A stretch of DNA of 64,000 bases from Oscillospiraceae bacterium (GCA_031261325.1 JAISKH010000063.1:1-64000), one strand, 5' to 3'; counted from the stretch's first letter, positions 8,674 to 17,718 are shown. Notes: generated by a model from the letters alone, not told the origin. Numbers and translations are program-made.

Positions 8674-10806
8674 TTAAAGCAGCGGCTCCATCGCGAGAAC
8701 GGGGTGCTCCTTTTCCGTCAGGAACGCGAGCAACGCTTCGGGGTCGTCCGTTACCGAATCCTCGTCCGCAATGCGGTCGCAGAAGTCGTCAATGCCGTAA
8801 AGCTCCTTTGCCGATTCGTTAAGACGCTCGCGCACAGTCTCCTTAAGCGCCTTGGGCATCCACACGATACGCGCGACGCCGCCCTCCGCCTTGAGGAACT
8901 TCTTTGACGCGATGAAGTGCTTGCCATGACCCATGAAGCCGGGGGTTTGAACGCCGCCGCCCGTCATGGACGCCATTTCGGAGAACGTCATGCCCAGCGG
9001 TGTAACGCCCGTGTGTTCGCGGTTGACTATGGAAACGCCGTTGGAAATAGGCTCGATGCCGCATATGCACTCGAAGCAGCCGCATGAGGTCATCGGGTCC
9101 TCAAGGATTGAATACAGCGTAACCTGCTGCAACGCGCCGTGCGAGTACTTCTGCACAGCCTCGTTAACGTCCTCAAACGCGCCGACGCGCTCGTCAATGA
9201 CGCGCTTCTTGGTGACGACCTGGCACGGACCGTTGGGGTCAAGCTCGTTCGTCGCCTTTGCGTCCAGCCATGACACCGCGCCGCAAAGCCCGAGACGCTC
9301 CGGCGTGACTATGCAGACGTGCGCGGGTGAAAAGCTCTGGCACAGGATACAGTTATAGAAAACCTCGACATTTTCGTCGGTCATGGCGCGCAGACGCAGG
9401 TCGCGCTTGTCATATGTCTTGTTCGCTTCGGCGCGCAGCTCTTTGAGCTTCGCCTTGTCGGTTACGAGCGTCACCTGACACTTGTCAACGACGGTGTCGT
9501 ACTCGCTCTTAACCTTTGCGTACAGCACCTCGCCGATGTGGCGGATTGAGAAGCCCGCCTCGAACGCCGTGTTGGAAATACGTATGCGAATCATGTCGCG
9601 CTGACCCGTGTGCATAACGCCCTCGATACAGTTGAGGAAGTTATGGAACTTGCGCTCAAACACAGGCTCAAAGTCGGGCTGCATGTTCTTGCCCGCAACG
9701 TCAACAATTACGCCGAGTGACATTGAACCTCCCGGCTCAATGTCCGCTATGTCGGGACCGTCCACGATGATTTGGTGGTCCTCAATATCCTTCGCTTCCT
9801 GCGAGCGCACCCACTCAAAGCAGTCGAACCGCGCGCCGTTGATGTCAACGCGCATGTCGGCTTTGCGGATAATCTCGCCCTCAAACGCGGTTGAGAAAGC
9901 GACGGGTATGTCTATGTTCGTTATCTTAATCTTAATGTCGCGCGCTTCCAGAGAGGTTTCGATGAAGTCCTCGGTGTCCTCCTGAATAATCAGGCTCTTG
10001 GGCACGCGCCACATGTCGTCTGTGTCGTTTGTGATAACCGGGAAGCCCATGGCAATCGCGCCGCCACCGCAGGCGACAACGATGTCCGCCACGGGCTTGT
10101 ACGCGTTGACAAACGCGAAAATGCGCGCCATTGAGTATTCGTTAAACGCTTCCCAATCGCCGGGCTGAACCGCGCCGAAAATCATCGCCGCGCGCTCAAC
10201 GAGCGATATAATATGTCCGACCGACCAAATCTCCTGCCCGACGGGCACGACGCGCACGGGGAAGCCCATTGACAAGCCCGCTTCAACCGCTTGGTCGATT
10301 ACTCCGCCGATGAGGAACACGAAAATGCCGCGCGTCTGATAGCCCTTAATGAGGTTGACGGCTTCCTCCGTGCTCGGCGCGGGACCGATTACGACGACGA
10401 AGCCCGGAATGTCCTGCGTGACGAGCGGAACGCCAAGCTCACGAACCTCCGCGTCCGAGAAGTGACCGTGATACACGGTGCCTTCATACGGCGTGGGCGT
10501 GCGGGCGTACTTCGTCGCCTCGATAACCTCCGCCGCCATTGCCGTGCCGATACCGGACGAGAATACGTCCGTCGTGCGATAATTTGTCGTCATCTTGCCC
10601 TTGATTTCGGCGAGAGCGTCGCGCAGCTCCGATAGCTTCGTGACCTTCTTTCCGAGATACGCGTAAATACACGACAGGAAGTATGCCGTGTCGGGCATCT
10701 GCATTTGAGCGTCCTCACCAAGTTCGGCGATTACCTTAGCGAGTTCTTCCTCCGCCTTTTGGTACATTTCCGCCGAACCTCTGAACACTCTGTCAAAAAG
10801 ACCCAT
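8674..10806 (-). CDS. acsB: Acetyl-CoA synthase, CO-methylating subunit
   Basis: Condenses CO, a methyl group from the corrinoid protein, and CoA into acetyl-CoA at the nickel-iron-sulfur A-cluster. The 710-residue protein has all six A-cluster cysteines: Cys486, Cys489, Cys498, Cys508 and the Cys575-Gly-Cys577 pair that bridges the distal nickel. The spacing is exactly that of the Moorella enzyme (506, 509, 518, 528, 595, 597). It is of near-normal length, so the N-terminal CODH-docking domain is present. Its ATG directly follows the stop codon of cooC with no spacer, suggesting translational coupling. Confidence 0.97.
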   Translation of the reverse strand: MGLFDRVFRGSAEMYQKAEEELAKVIAELGEDAQMQMPDTAYFLSCIYAYLGKKVTKLSELRDALAEIKGKMTTNYRTTDVFSSGIGTAMAAEVIEATKYARTPTPYEGTVYHGHFSDAEVRELGVPLVTQDIPGFVVVIGPAPSTEEAVNLIKGYQTRGIFVFLIGGVIDQAVEAGLSMGFPVRVVPVGQEIWSVGHIISLVERAAMIFGAVQPGDWEAFNEYSMARIFAFVNAYKPVADIVVACGGGAIAMGFPVITNDTDDMWRVPKSLIIQEDTEDFIETSLEARDIKIKITNIDIPVAFSTAFEGEIIRKADMRVDINGARFDCFEWVRSQEAKDIEDHQIIVDGPDIADIEPGGSMSLGVIVDVAGKNMQPDFEPVFERKFHNFLNCIEGVMHTGQRDMIRIRISNTAFEAGFSIRHIGEVLYAKVKSEYDTVVDKCQVTLVTDKAKLKELRAEANKTYDKRDLRLRAMTDENVEVFYNCILCQSFSPAHVCIVTPERLGLCGAVSWLDAKATNELDPNGPCQVVTKKRVIDERVGAFEDVNEAVQKYSHGALQQVTLYSILEDPMTSCGCFECICGIEPISNGVSIVNREHTGVTPLGMTFSEMASMTGGGVQTPGFMGHGKHFIASKKFLKAEGGVARIVWMPKALKETVRERLNESAKELYGIDDFCDRIADEDSVTDDPEALLAFLTEKEHPVLAMEPLL

Positions 10807-11589
10807 TTAATTTTCCCCTTTCATGCTGTCAATTCGCTGTTTAATCTCGCGAATTTCACGAACCGTATCAGCGCTTGTCTCATACGGCGAAATTCCGAGT
10901 CTGTCGGCGTCAATCACTTCAGCGTTATAGTGAATCACGCCCAATAGTTCTTCACTCGGGATTCGTTCCCGAAGATACGCCTCGTCCTCGTCAGAGCGCA
11001 CTTTATTCGCAACTACGTTGATGTTGCGCACGCCGATGTCAAACGCAAGCCGCTTGATTTTTTTGTATGTCTGGACGCTTCTCGCGCCCGGTTCTATAAC
11101 GACGACGAACATGTCCACAAAGTCCGCGGTGCCGCGCCCCAAGTGCTCCAGTCCCGCCTCCATGTCAAGGATAACAACCTCGTCGCGCGCGATTACCAGA
11201 TTGGAGATTACGCGCTTTAGCATGACGTTTTCGGGGCAGACGCAACCGCTTCCGCCGGACTCGACCGTGCCCATGACGAGCAGCTTTACGCCGTTTTTCT
11301 CCGCCGCGAATCGGTCGGGAATGTCGTCAACTTTGGGGTTAATCTTGAAGAACTTGCCGTAGTTTTCTTTCGTCGTGCCTGTGCGCTCGGCAATCAGCTC
11401 GTTCATCTGCGCGACGGGTACGATGTCGTCAATCTCTTCCTCCGTGAAGCCGAGCGCAAGACCGAGATTCGCGTCAGGGTCCGCGTCCGCGCACAGAACG
11501 GTTCTGCCCTCCGCGGCGTATAACCGCGCGAGCACCGCCGCAAACGTAGTCTTGCCGACTCCGCCCTTACCCGAGACTGCAATTTTCAT
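10807..11589 (-). CDS. cooC: CODH/ACS nickel-insertion ATPase CooC/AcsF
   Basis: P-loop ATPase of the MinD/SIMIBI class that matures the nickel sites of CODH or ACS. In 260 residues it shows the deviant Walker A GKGGVGKTT (residues 7-15), DADPDANL, the metal-binding Cys116-Val-Cys118 pair in GCVCPENVM, and a Walker B-like VVILDMEAGLEHLGRG. AGGAG precedes the ATG. It lies between cooS and acsB, so it probably serves one or both of its neighbours. Confidence 0.95.
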   Translation of the reverse strand: MKIAVSGKGGVGKTTFAAVLARLYAAEGRTVLCADADPDANLGLALGFTEEEIDDIVPVAQMNELIAERTGTTKENYGKFFKINPKVDDIPDRFAAEKNGVKLLVMGTVESGGSGCVCPENVMLKRVISNLVIARDEVVILDMEAGLEHLGRGTADFVDMFVVVIEPGARSVQTYKKIKRLAFDIGVRNINVVANKVRSDEDEAYLRERIPSEELLGVIHYNAEVIDADRLGISPYETSADTVREIREIKQRIDSMKGEN

Positions 11590-11640
11590 GTGTACTCCTA
11601 TCCAGTCAGCCTTTGATTCTGCGCGGCTGACTTCGCGAGG

Positions 11641-11670
11641 GGAACGGGGAGTTTTTAGTTCCCCGTTTCC
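11641..11670 (-). other. Intercistronic stem-loop between cooS and cooC
   Basis: GGAACGGGGA (11641-11650) pairs with TCCCCGTTTCC (11660-11670) with one bulged T. No T-run follows on the minus strand. It lies in the 103-nt gap after cooS. Confidence 0.45.
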
Positions 11671-11692
11671 CTAACTGTTACCTGTTAATTGT

Positions 11693-13588
11693 CTATATTC
11701 CTAACGCCGCGCGCTTCTCTTCGATGCCCTCGATGATGGACTTGACGAGCTGATGCGGGTCGGTGTTTATGATATAGCCCGCGCCCGTAATCTTGCGTGT
11801 GCCCTGCGTGATGATTTCCATCATTTGGTCGCTGCCGTTGACCTGCGGCTCAATACCGAGATACACGTCCAGACCTGTGGAGACGACGTAGTTGGCGATT
11901 GAAACCGCCTTTTCGCTCATCCACTCCGGCGCGCAACCGACGACGGGGATTTGCGTGATGTCAACGCCCCAGTCCTTTGCGATGCCAGTCGCGAGCAGCA
12001 TCATGCGCGAAATGTCAACGCACGCGCCCATGTGCAGTATCGGCGGAATGTCAACAAGCTCGCACACGCGGCGCAGACCCGCTCCGCACAGGTACTTCGC
12101 GTCCTTGTTCAGCAGACCCGCCTTGGTGGCGAGCTGCGCGGCGCAACCTGTCGCGACGATAAGAATATCGTTCGCGATAAGCTCTTTCATAATCTCAAAA
12201 TGCGAGTAGTCGGGGCGCACGCGCGGGTTGTTGCAGCCGACAATCGCGACCGCACCGCGCAGGACGCCGGAACGAATCGTGTCGATGACGGGCTTGTACG
12301 TTCCGATAATCTCGACGTGGCTGTTCGTAACGTTATCGAGGTGCTTGATAATCTGCTCCGTCGGATAGCCGACGGTCGCGGTCTGCTTCGTGGGCGGGAT
12401 ATACACCTTGGATTCGTCGCGGTTCTGGAAGTTGTCAATCGCTTCGCGCACGAGCTGCTTCGCTTGGTCGAACGCCGTTTCCGGCTTGAACTCGACATAC
12501 GTGCTGCCCGGGATACGCGCTATCGGCGAGCTTGTGATGAACTTCGTGTGGAAGCACTGCGACAGCTGCGCGAGCGCGGGGAAAATGCACTGAATGTCAA
12601 CGCACATCATCTCGACGGCGCCCGTGAGAATGACGTTCTCCTGCTGCAGGAAGTTGCCCGCCATGCGAACGCCGTGACGCATTGCGACTTCGTTCGCCGT
12701 GCAGCACAGACCGACGACGTTGATGCCCTTCGCGCCCTTGGTTTTCGCGTAGTCAACAAGCTCCCTGACCTCGCACGCGGTGACTAGCATTTCGGAAAAC
12801 GCGGGGTCGTGCCCGTGTACTATGATGTTCACCATGTCGCTTTCGAGAACGCCGAGGTTGCCCTCCGTCGTCCAAACCGTCGGCGTGCCGAACAGAATGT
12901 CCGTAATTTCCGTGCCGAGCATGGAACCTCCCCAACCGTTGGCGAGACTCATGCGCAGTCCCTGCCGCACGAGTGCCTCCGCGTCTGCGGAGTTGCCCAT
13001 GTGGGTCATGTGCATCGCGGTTACGACCTCGCGGTCGATGGCGCGCGGCTCAATGTCCTGCTCTTTCCAGACCTTTTGGCGCTCTTCCGTCGCGCGGGTC
13101 AGGAAGCGCTGGGTGCCCTCGGGCTTGCCGAATTCCAACAAGCCAACGTCGGCAACGTCGTGCGCGATGTCGTAGATGTCGCGTCCCTCCGTCTCAACGT
13201 CCCACTCTTTCGCGAGATTTATGAGCTTCAGTTCGTCGCGAACCTGATAGTTTCCGTCGCGGCTCGCGGATTTCAGCACGTGCAGAATCTCGCGCGCGTG
13301 GTCGGAGTGCGACGAGGTGCCCGCCGCGATTGAGCGCAGGTAGTTGCGCGCGGCGATTGCGTCCGCGTTCGCGCCGCATATTCCGCGCGGGGATTTCGGC
13401 GTGATGCGGCACGGACCCATGGAGCAGTTGCGACAGCAAATGCCGCCTTCGCCGAATTTACAATGCGGCGTTTGCGCCTTTGCGCGGTCCTCCCATGTTT
13501 CAGCGCAGACGTTGCAAGCGGTCTCGCGCAATTTGGCGGTGTCCGCCTCCATCTGCTCTATCGTTGTGAAATGATTTGTCCTACTCAT
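11693..13588 (-). CDS. cooS: Anaerobic carbon monoxide dehydrogenase catalytic subunit
   Basis: Interconverts CO2 and CO at the Ni-Fe-S C-cluster and feeds CO to acetyl-CoA synthase; also called acsA. In 631 residues the N-terminus has the D-cluster (Cys43, Cys51) and B-cluster (Cys52, Cys55, Cys60, Cys71) ligands. C-cluster elements are present: the HGHDPAFSEM histidine, GLCCTANE, MMCVDIQC, VGCNNP, ATGCAAQ and HMGACVD. The ATG follows GGGGG. It is first in the operon, behind its own promoter and a leader that can form a stem-loop. Confidence 0.97.
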   Translation of the reverse strand: MSRTNHFTTIEQMEADTAKLRETACNVCAETWEDRAKAQTPHCKFGEGGICCRNCSMGPCRITPKSPRGICGANADAIAARNYLRSIAAGTSSHSDHAREILHVLKSASRDGNYQVRDELKLINLAKEWDVETEGRDIYDIAHDVADVGLLEFGKPEGTQRFLTRATEERQKVWKEQDIEPRAIDREVVTAMHMTHMGNSADAEALVRQGLRMSLANGWGGSMLGTEITDILFGTPTVWTTEGNLGVLESDMVNIIVHGHDPAFSEMLVTACEVRELVDYAKTKGAKGINVVGLCCTANEVAMRHGVRMAGNFLQQENVILTGAVEMMCVDIQCIFPALAQLSQCFHTKFITSSPIARIPGSTYVEFKPETAFDQAKQLVREAIDNFQNRDESKVYIPPTKQTATVGYPTEQIIKHLDNVTNSHVEIIGTYKPVIDTIRSGVLRGAVAIVGCNNPRVRPDYSHFEIMKELIANDILIVATGCAAQLATKAGLLNKDAKYLCGAGLRRVCELVDIPPILHMGACVDISRMMLLATGIAKDWGVDITQIPVVGCAPEWMSEKAVSIANYVVSTGLDVYLGIEPQVNGSDQMMEIITQGTRKITGAGYIINTDPHQLVKSIIEGIEEKRAALGI

Positions 13589-13642
13589 TTCAGTCCCCCT
13601 TTATGTTTTTACGCGCTATACGCGAATTTTGGTTTGCACAGC

Positions 13643-13671
13643 ACAAGACGACGTTACAGCCGTCACCTTGT
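13643..13671 (-). promoter_or_regulatory. Stem-loop in the cooS operon leader
   Basis: On the minus strand the arms ACAAG-GT-GACG and CGTC-GT-CTTGT close a 7-nt loop, 9 pairs with one symmetric internal loop. It begins about 10 nt after the predicted transcript start and lies about 55 nt before the cooS ATG. Confidence 0.45.
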
Positions 13672-13688
13672 CCGTCCCTAACCGCTCT

Positions 13689-13718
13689 ATTTTATCAAGT
13701 GTCATACCGCCCTGTCAA
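13689..13718 (-). promoter_or_regulatory. Sigma-A-type promoter of the cooS-acs operon
   Basis: On the minus strand, TTGACA (13713-13718), an 18-nt spacer, then TAAAAT (13689-13694). It gives a leader of roughly 95 nt before cooS. Confidence 0.75.
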
Positions 13719-13897
13719 CACACATTTTATCAATAATTATTTAATTACAAAAAGAAAAGCAGTTTTCACAAAACGGTGCGCTATATATAGTGTCAATCTA
13801 CATGTTTTCGGGTATATTACCGCAATTTGGCGGTAGGTTGTTCCGCCGCGCACGCGGAAATGTTACACGTTATTATGTCCCGAACGGCGAAATTCTC
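13719..13897. other. Non-coding gap between the activase and the cooS promoter
   Basis: The whole 309-nt gap (13589-13897) carries no ORF I can support. Besides the cooS promoter and leader it has an AT-rich stretch at 13720-13760, a CTATATATAG palindrome near 13783, and a short hairpin TACCGC/GCGGTA at 13817-13834, possibly the weak end of the activase transcript. Confidence 0.4.
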
Positions 13898-14905
13898 TCA
13901 AAGTTCCAGTCTTTTGCCCGAACCGGCGACGGCGGGAACGCCGCACTCGCTCGTAAGCACGTCGGCAAGCCGCAGTAGCTCCGGCTCCCATTTGTCACGC
14001 TCGGGCGCGACGTAATCGCCCATCGGATACTCCTCGCCGAGCGACGCGTACTTCTCCGTTCCCATCTTGCGATACGGCAAGAGCTGATACTGCACAAGCC
14101 TTTCGCCGAGCGCGTCGCGCAAAAATTCGGCGGTGGCGCGCAGGTTTTCCTCGTCGGCGTTGTAGCCGTGCACGACGGGAGTTCTTGCGACGACGGGTTT
14201 GTTCAGCTCCGCGAGCTTACGTATATTCGCGAGAATCAGCTCGTTGCCCGCGCCCGTAATCTCGCGGTGCCGCGCGGAGTTCATGTGCTTAACGTCCGTG
14301 ATGATGAGGTCGGCGAGCCGCAGGACAGGCTCCGCGCGCTCCCACGGAACGTGCAGCGCAGTCTCGACGCACGTATGGATTCCCGCCTTTTTGCACGCTG
14401 TCAACAGCAGCTCCGCGAACTCCGCCTGCACGAGCGGGTCGCCGCCGGAGAGCGTAACTCCGCCGCCCGTGCGGTCATAGAAGCTGCGGTCCTCCTCGAT
14501 GATTTTCATGAGCCGCGGCACGGTGTAGCGTTCGCCCCAGATGCGGAGCGCGCGCGACGGGCACGCGTTTTCGCACTCCTTGACCATCTCGCATTGTTCC
14601 GAGTTGCAGCGTTCGTTCTCGTGCCACGCGGCAAGTCTGCCGTCGCCGTCAAACTTGAGCGGCGCACCGTCCAGCGGGCACGCCTTGACGCACCAACCGC
14701 AAATATCGCGCGTCAGGCACTTGTCCGGGTAAACGCCCAGTCGCGGGCGCGGCGAAATAGTCTCGGGATTGGAGCACCACAGGCAGCGCAGCGTGCAACC
14801 CGTGAAGAAAATCTCGGTGCGAATCCCGGGTCCGTCGTGGATTGTGTATTTTTGAATGTTCGAGACAAGCCCATAGAGATTGCCGATACGCGGTTTTTTT
14901 AGCAC
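13898..14905 (-). CDS. Glycyl radical enzyme activase (radical SAM)
   Basis: Generates the glycyl radical on a partner enzyme using SAM and a 4Fe-4S cluster. The protein is 335 residues from the GTG at 14905. The frame is open to a TTG at 14920, but that codon overlaps the GGAGG ribosome site, which is correctly placed for the GTG. The radical SAM motif is Cys37-x3-Cys41-x2-Cys44. Two further four-Cys sets follow (63, 69, 72, 76 and 100, 105, 111, 115), the ferredoxin-like insert found in activases of lyase/dehydratase-type enzymes and absent from classic PflA. TGGGVTLSGGDPL is present. Likely clients are the two glycyl radical enzymes at 17.8-23.7 kb, although it is not adjacent to them. Confidence 0.9.
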   Translation of the reverse strand: MLKKPRIGNLYGLVSNIQKYTIHDGPGIRTEIFFTGCTLRCLWCSNPETISPRPRLGVYPDKCLTRDICGWCVKACPLDGAPLKFDGDGRLAAWHENERCNSEQCEMVKECENACPSRALRIWGERYTVPRLMKIIEEDRSFYDRTGGGVTLSGGDPLVQAEFAELLLTACKKAGIHTCVETALHVPWERAEPVLRLADLIITDVKHMNSARHREITGAGNELILANIRKLAELNKPVVARTPVVHGYNADEENLRATAEFLRDALGERLVQYQLLPYRKMGTEKYASLGEEYPMGDYVAPERDKWEPELLRLADVLTSECGVPAVAGSGKRLEL

Positions 14906-14987
14906 GGGTGGTACCTCCAATAAAACAAGGATACAGTACTATTATACCATATCCTTGCTGTTTTTCATAGAGTTATTATTGAGCGGC

Positions 14988-15536
14988 TTATTTTTCCGCA
15001 AATACTACTCGCGTCACCGCGAAGCTAGTCAGCTCTTTGTCAAGCTCATCGAAATAGCCGTTTATGTTTCTTTGATATGCTAAGTATACTGTTTCACCGG
15101 GCATGATAACATCAAGTGAATTTGAATCAGGAAATTCGAACAAAAACAATTTATTATACGCGGCGTCCTCATGTGTTAGATAGAAATATTCAACCTTAAA
15201 TTTCCCATTCCCGGAGACATCCATGCTTGTCTTAATATCTCCAAACTTATCTCTGAATATAACATTATAAGTTATTTCTACCGCATCAATAGCATATGCC
15301 GCATTATTCGTTATCTCAAATAGATAATATAGGATAGGTTCACCATCATTCGCTACAAAGAAGGTTTTTAAGGTTGCATCCGGTATGGGCGCTGATGTAG
15401 GCGTTGGCACAGGCGTTGGCACAGGCTTTGACACAGGCGTTGGCGAGACTAACCACACATCATATCCATCAACCCTACATGCCGATACGGACAGCACAAG
15501 CGCAACAGTCAGAAAAATTGATACAATTTTTTTCAT
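14988..15536 (-). CDS. Lipoprotein of unknown function, AT-rich gene
   Basis: A 182-residue predicted lipoprotein: hydrophobic signal, lipobox SVSAC (Cys20), a Pro/Thr/Val linker (PVPTPVPTPT) to about residue 50, then a beta-rich domain of about 130 residues resembling a small Ig-like or FxLYD-type fold (LYYLFEITNNAAYAIDAVEI). I do not recognise a family with confidence. GGGGGAGA precedes the ATG and a good promoter lies upstream. Its codons are visibly richer in A/T than those of its neighbours, suggesting acquisition from a different source. Confidence 0.7.
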   Translation of the reverse strand: MKKIVSIFLTVALVLSVSACRVDGYDVWLVSPTPVSKPVPTPVPTPTSAPIPDATLKTFFVANDGEPILYYLFEITNNAAYAIDAVEITYNVIFRDKFGDIKTSMDVSGNGKFKVEYFYLTHEDAAYNKLFLFEFPDSNSLDVIMPGETVYLAYQRNINGYFDELDKELTSFAVTRVVFAEK

Positions 15537-15575
15537 TTATTCTCCCCCTAATTAAATTGGACTAGTTTCAGTCCC

Positions 15576-15604
15576 GTTATAATCCGCGCTCGCCGTATAG
15601 TCAA
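15576..15604 (-). promoter_or_regulatory. Promoter of the AT-rich lipoprotein gene
   Basis: On the minus strand, TTGACT (15599-15604), a 17-nt spacer, then TATAAC (15576-15581). Confidence 0.7.
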
Positions 15605-15650
15605 GATAAATTTGGACTTGTATTAGTTCATACATTAATAATCCCATGCC

Positions 15651-15690
15651 GCAACAGCAACTCCACGCTCCGTGGAGTTGCTGTTGCTTT
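15651..15690 (+). terminator. Orphan terminator-like hairpin
   Basis: Perfect 17-bp stem (15651-15667 with 15671-15687), 3-nt loop, then TTTT. It is terminator-shaped for the plus strand, but no plus-strand gene lies upstream. It sits 9 nt before the -35 box of the XRE gene, between divergent promoters. Confidence 0.65.
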
Positions 15691-15698
15691 TGCGGCGG

Positions 15699-15727
15699 TT
15701 CACAGGGCGCGTACCGTGTGTTAGAAT
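15699..15727 (+). promoter_or_regulatory. Promoter of the XRE regulator gene
   Basis: TTCACA (15699-15704), 17-nt spacer, TAGAAT (15722-15727), about 36 nt before the ATG. Confidence 0.65.
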
Positions 15728-15763
15728 ATGGTTACGGTACCGAATCGAACGGGAGGTTACACG

Positions 15764-16816
15764 ATGAACAATTCATCAGGCAATTCAATGGGGCAAACCA
15801 TCAAGCGTTTACGGCGCGAGCGCGACTGGACGCAGGAGCAACTCGCGGAGCTTATCGGCGTGTCCGACAAGGCGATTTCCAAGTGGGAGAGCGGCGCGGG
15901 TATGCCCGACATCTCGCAGGTCATGCCGCTCGCGAGCGTGTTCGGCGTGAGCACGGACACGCTGTTTGGCAAGGCAGGGACGAACGATGATGCGGAGGTG
16001 GAGAAATTCATTGAGGCGAACACTTACGTCGGCATTGCGGAGCGTTTTGCCGACGGTCTTGCCGCGCTTAAACGCTACCCGACGAACTCGAAGCTGCTGA
16101 CTTACGCATGGACAATGGGTCTGGTGTTGTTCTATGAGTATTATTACGCGGGCGACACGCGGCTCGGCGAGGTCGCAAAGGAAGTGGAGCGCGTATCGAA
16201 ACTCGCGATTGAGTATTGCGACGACTCGCAAACACCCGTCTTGCGTATGCAGCTCGTCAATTTGTACAGCCGAATAGACGAGCGTGAGAAAGCCATGGAG
16301 ATTGCGGAGACGTTCCCGACGGAACTTCACTTGTATCGCGGCGCGGCACTCGCCAGTATACACAACGGATTCGGCGAAATTGATGCTGAGCTTGTGCAGC
16401 GAGCCGCGAATGTCACAATGCTGACACGGGAACTGACGACGGAGTTATCGGGCATTGCCGACGCTTACACGCGCGGCGGGCGGTACGCGGACGCAATCGC
16501 GGAGTTAAAACCGCTTATCGCGCTACACGATTCGTTGGGTATTGTCTCAACCGACATAGATATATATACTCTATTTGCGTGTTACAGCTCGCTCGCGAAA
16601 AACTACGTATTGCTCGGTGACGCGGACGGCGCGTTTGATTGGCTGACTAAAATGACGGACTTCGCGTTTGACGCGGAAAAGGCGAATGCCGCCGACAGTT
16701 CGGGGGCGGTTCCGTTCTACGCCCACACGCACTTGTTAACGGTGTTTCAGAGCGAGTGGTTCGACTCGCTCCGCGACGACGCGCGATTCGCGGTGCTGCT
16801 CGCTCGTGTGGAATAA
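15764..16816 (+). CDS. XRE-family transcriptional regulator with C-terminal helical repeat domain
   Basis: A 350-residue DNA-binding protein. The N-terminal HTH spans about residues 9-65 (QTIKRLRRERDWTQEQLAEL, then SDKAISKWESG). The remaining 280 residues are helical and TPR-like, with no enzymatic motif; this layout is common in clostridial regulators that sense a small molecule or peptide. The ATG at 15764 is chosen because GGGAGG at 15751-15756 lies 7 nt before it, although the frame is open further upstream. It is co-oriented with the SDR gene, but that gene has its own promoter. The target is unknown. Confidence 0.85.
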   Translation: MNNSSGNSMGQTIKRLRRERDWTQEQLAELIGVSDKAISKWESGAGMPDISQVMPLASVFGVSTDTLFGKAGTNDDAEVEKFIEANTYVGIAERFADGLAALKRYPTNSKLLTYAWTMGLVLFYEYYYAGDTRLGEVAKEVERVSKLAIEYCDDSQTPVLRMQLVNLYSRIDEREKAMEIAETFPTELHLYRGAALASIHNGFGEIDAELVQRAANVTMLTRELTTELSGIADAYTRGGRYADAIAELKPLIALHDSLGIVSTDIDIYTLFACYSSLAKNYVLLGDADGAFDWLTKMTDFAFDAEKANAADSSGAVPFYAHTHLLTVFQSEWFDSLRDDARFAVLLARVE

Positions 16817-16832
16817 CATATTTCCCGCTATT

Positions 16833-16861
16833 GCAAACCTCGCGGTGATGTGTTACAATGT
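16833..16861 (+). promoter_or_regulatory. Promoter of the SDR oxidoreductase gene
   Basis: TTGCAA (16833-16838), 17-nt spacer, TACAAT (16856-16861). It gives a short leader with GGGAGG 7-8 nt before the ATG. Confidence 0.75.
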
Positions 16862-16900
16862 ACCAATGCAACAAAAAACACTATATCGGGAGGTAATTTT

Positions 16901-17695
16901 ATGGCTATTACATCAATCGCAGAGGCTTTTTCACTCAAGGGCAAGAACGCAATCGTCACCGGCGGCAGCAAGGGCATCGGTCTGGGCATCGCGACGGCGT
17001 TCGCCGAGTCTGGCGCGAACCTCGCAATCTTCGCGCGCGACGAGAAGTCGGGCAACGCGGCGGCGGCGGACCTCGCGGCAAAGTACGGCGTGACCGCGAA
17101 GTTCTACAAGGCGGACATGGCAAGCACGGCGAGCTGTACGGAAGCCGTCGGCAAGGCTATCGCGGACTTCGGCGAGATTAACATTCTCGTCAACAACTCC
17201 GGCAACATGCCGAACGGCGGTTTGCTCGACATGGACGCCGAGCTGTCGGGGTACTTTGAGTGCATCGACGTTGACCTGAACGGCGTTGTGCGCATGACAT
17301 ACCTTGTCGGCAAGCACATGCGCGACGTGGGTAAGGGCGGCAAGATTGTCAACATCAGCTCCAACGCGGGCGATATGGCAAGCCGCACCGTGTTCATGGC
17401 GACATACTGCACCGCAAAGGCGGGCGTTAACCAGTTCACGCGCGCGATGGCTCTTGAGCTTGCGGGCAACGGCATCACCGTCAACGCGATTGCCCCGGGT
17501 TACACGCACACGGCGAACTTCGACTTCTTCCCGAAGGAAATGCTGGACAGCATTTCGCGGACGATTCCGACGGGTCGTCTCGGCAAGCCGCTGGAAGTCG
17601 GCGCGCTCGCGGTTTATCTCGCGTCGCCCGCTTCCGACCAAGTGACGGGCACGATTGTCACAATCGACGGCGGTCACACGCTCGGTATTTATTAA
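16901..17695 (+). CDS. SDR-family NAD(P)-dependent oxidoreductase
   Basis: A classical short-chain dehydrogenase/reductase of 264 residues from the ATG at 16901; upstream in-frame codons lie in the promoter. The Rossmann nucleotide motif TGGSKGIG is at residues 20-27, NNSG near residue 98, and the catalytic set is Ser154, Tyr169 and Lys173 (YCTAK). The C-terminus DQVTGTIVTIDGGHTLGIY is typical of 3-oxoacyl reductase or gluconate/sugar-alcohol dehydrogenase relatives. The substrate cannot be assigned. It converges with glycyl radical enzyme 1 across a terminator, so a role in processing that enzyme's product is possible but unproven. Confidence 0.9.
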   Translation: MAITSIAEAFSLKGKNAIVTGGSKGIGLGIATAFAESGANLAIFARDEKSGNAAAADLAAKYGVTAKFYKADMASTASCTEAVGKAIADFGEINILVNNSGNMPNGGLLDMDAELSGYFECIDVDLNGVVRMTYLVGKHMRDVGKGGKIVNISSNAGDMASRTVFMATYCTAKAGVNQFTRAMALELAGNGITVNAIAPGYTHTANFDFFPKEMLDSISRTIPTGRLGKPLEVGALAVYLASPASDQVTGTIVTIDGGHTLGIY

Positions 17696-17718
17696 GATTG
17701 ATTTTCGGATAACATAAT

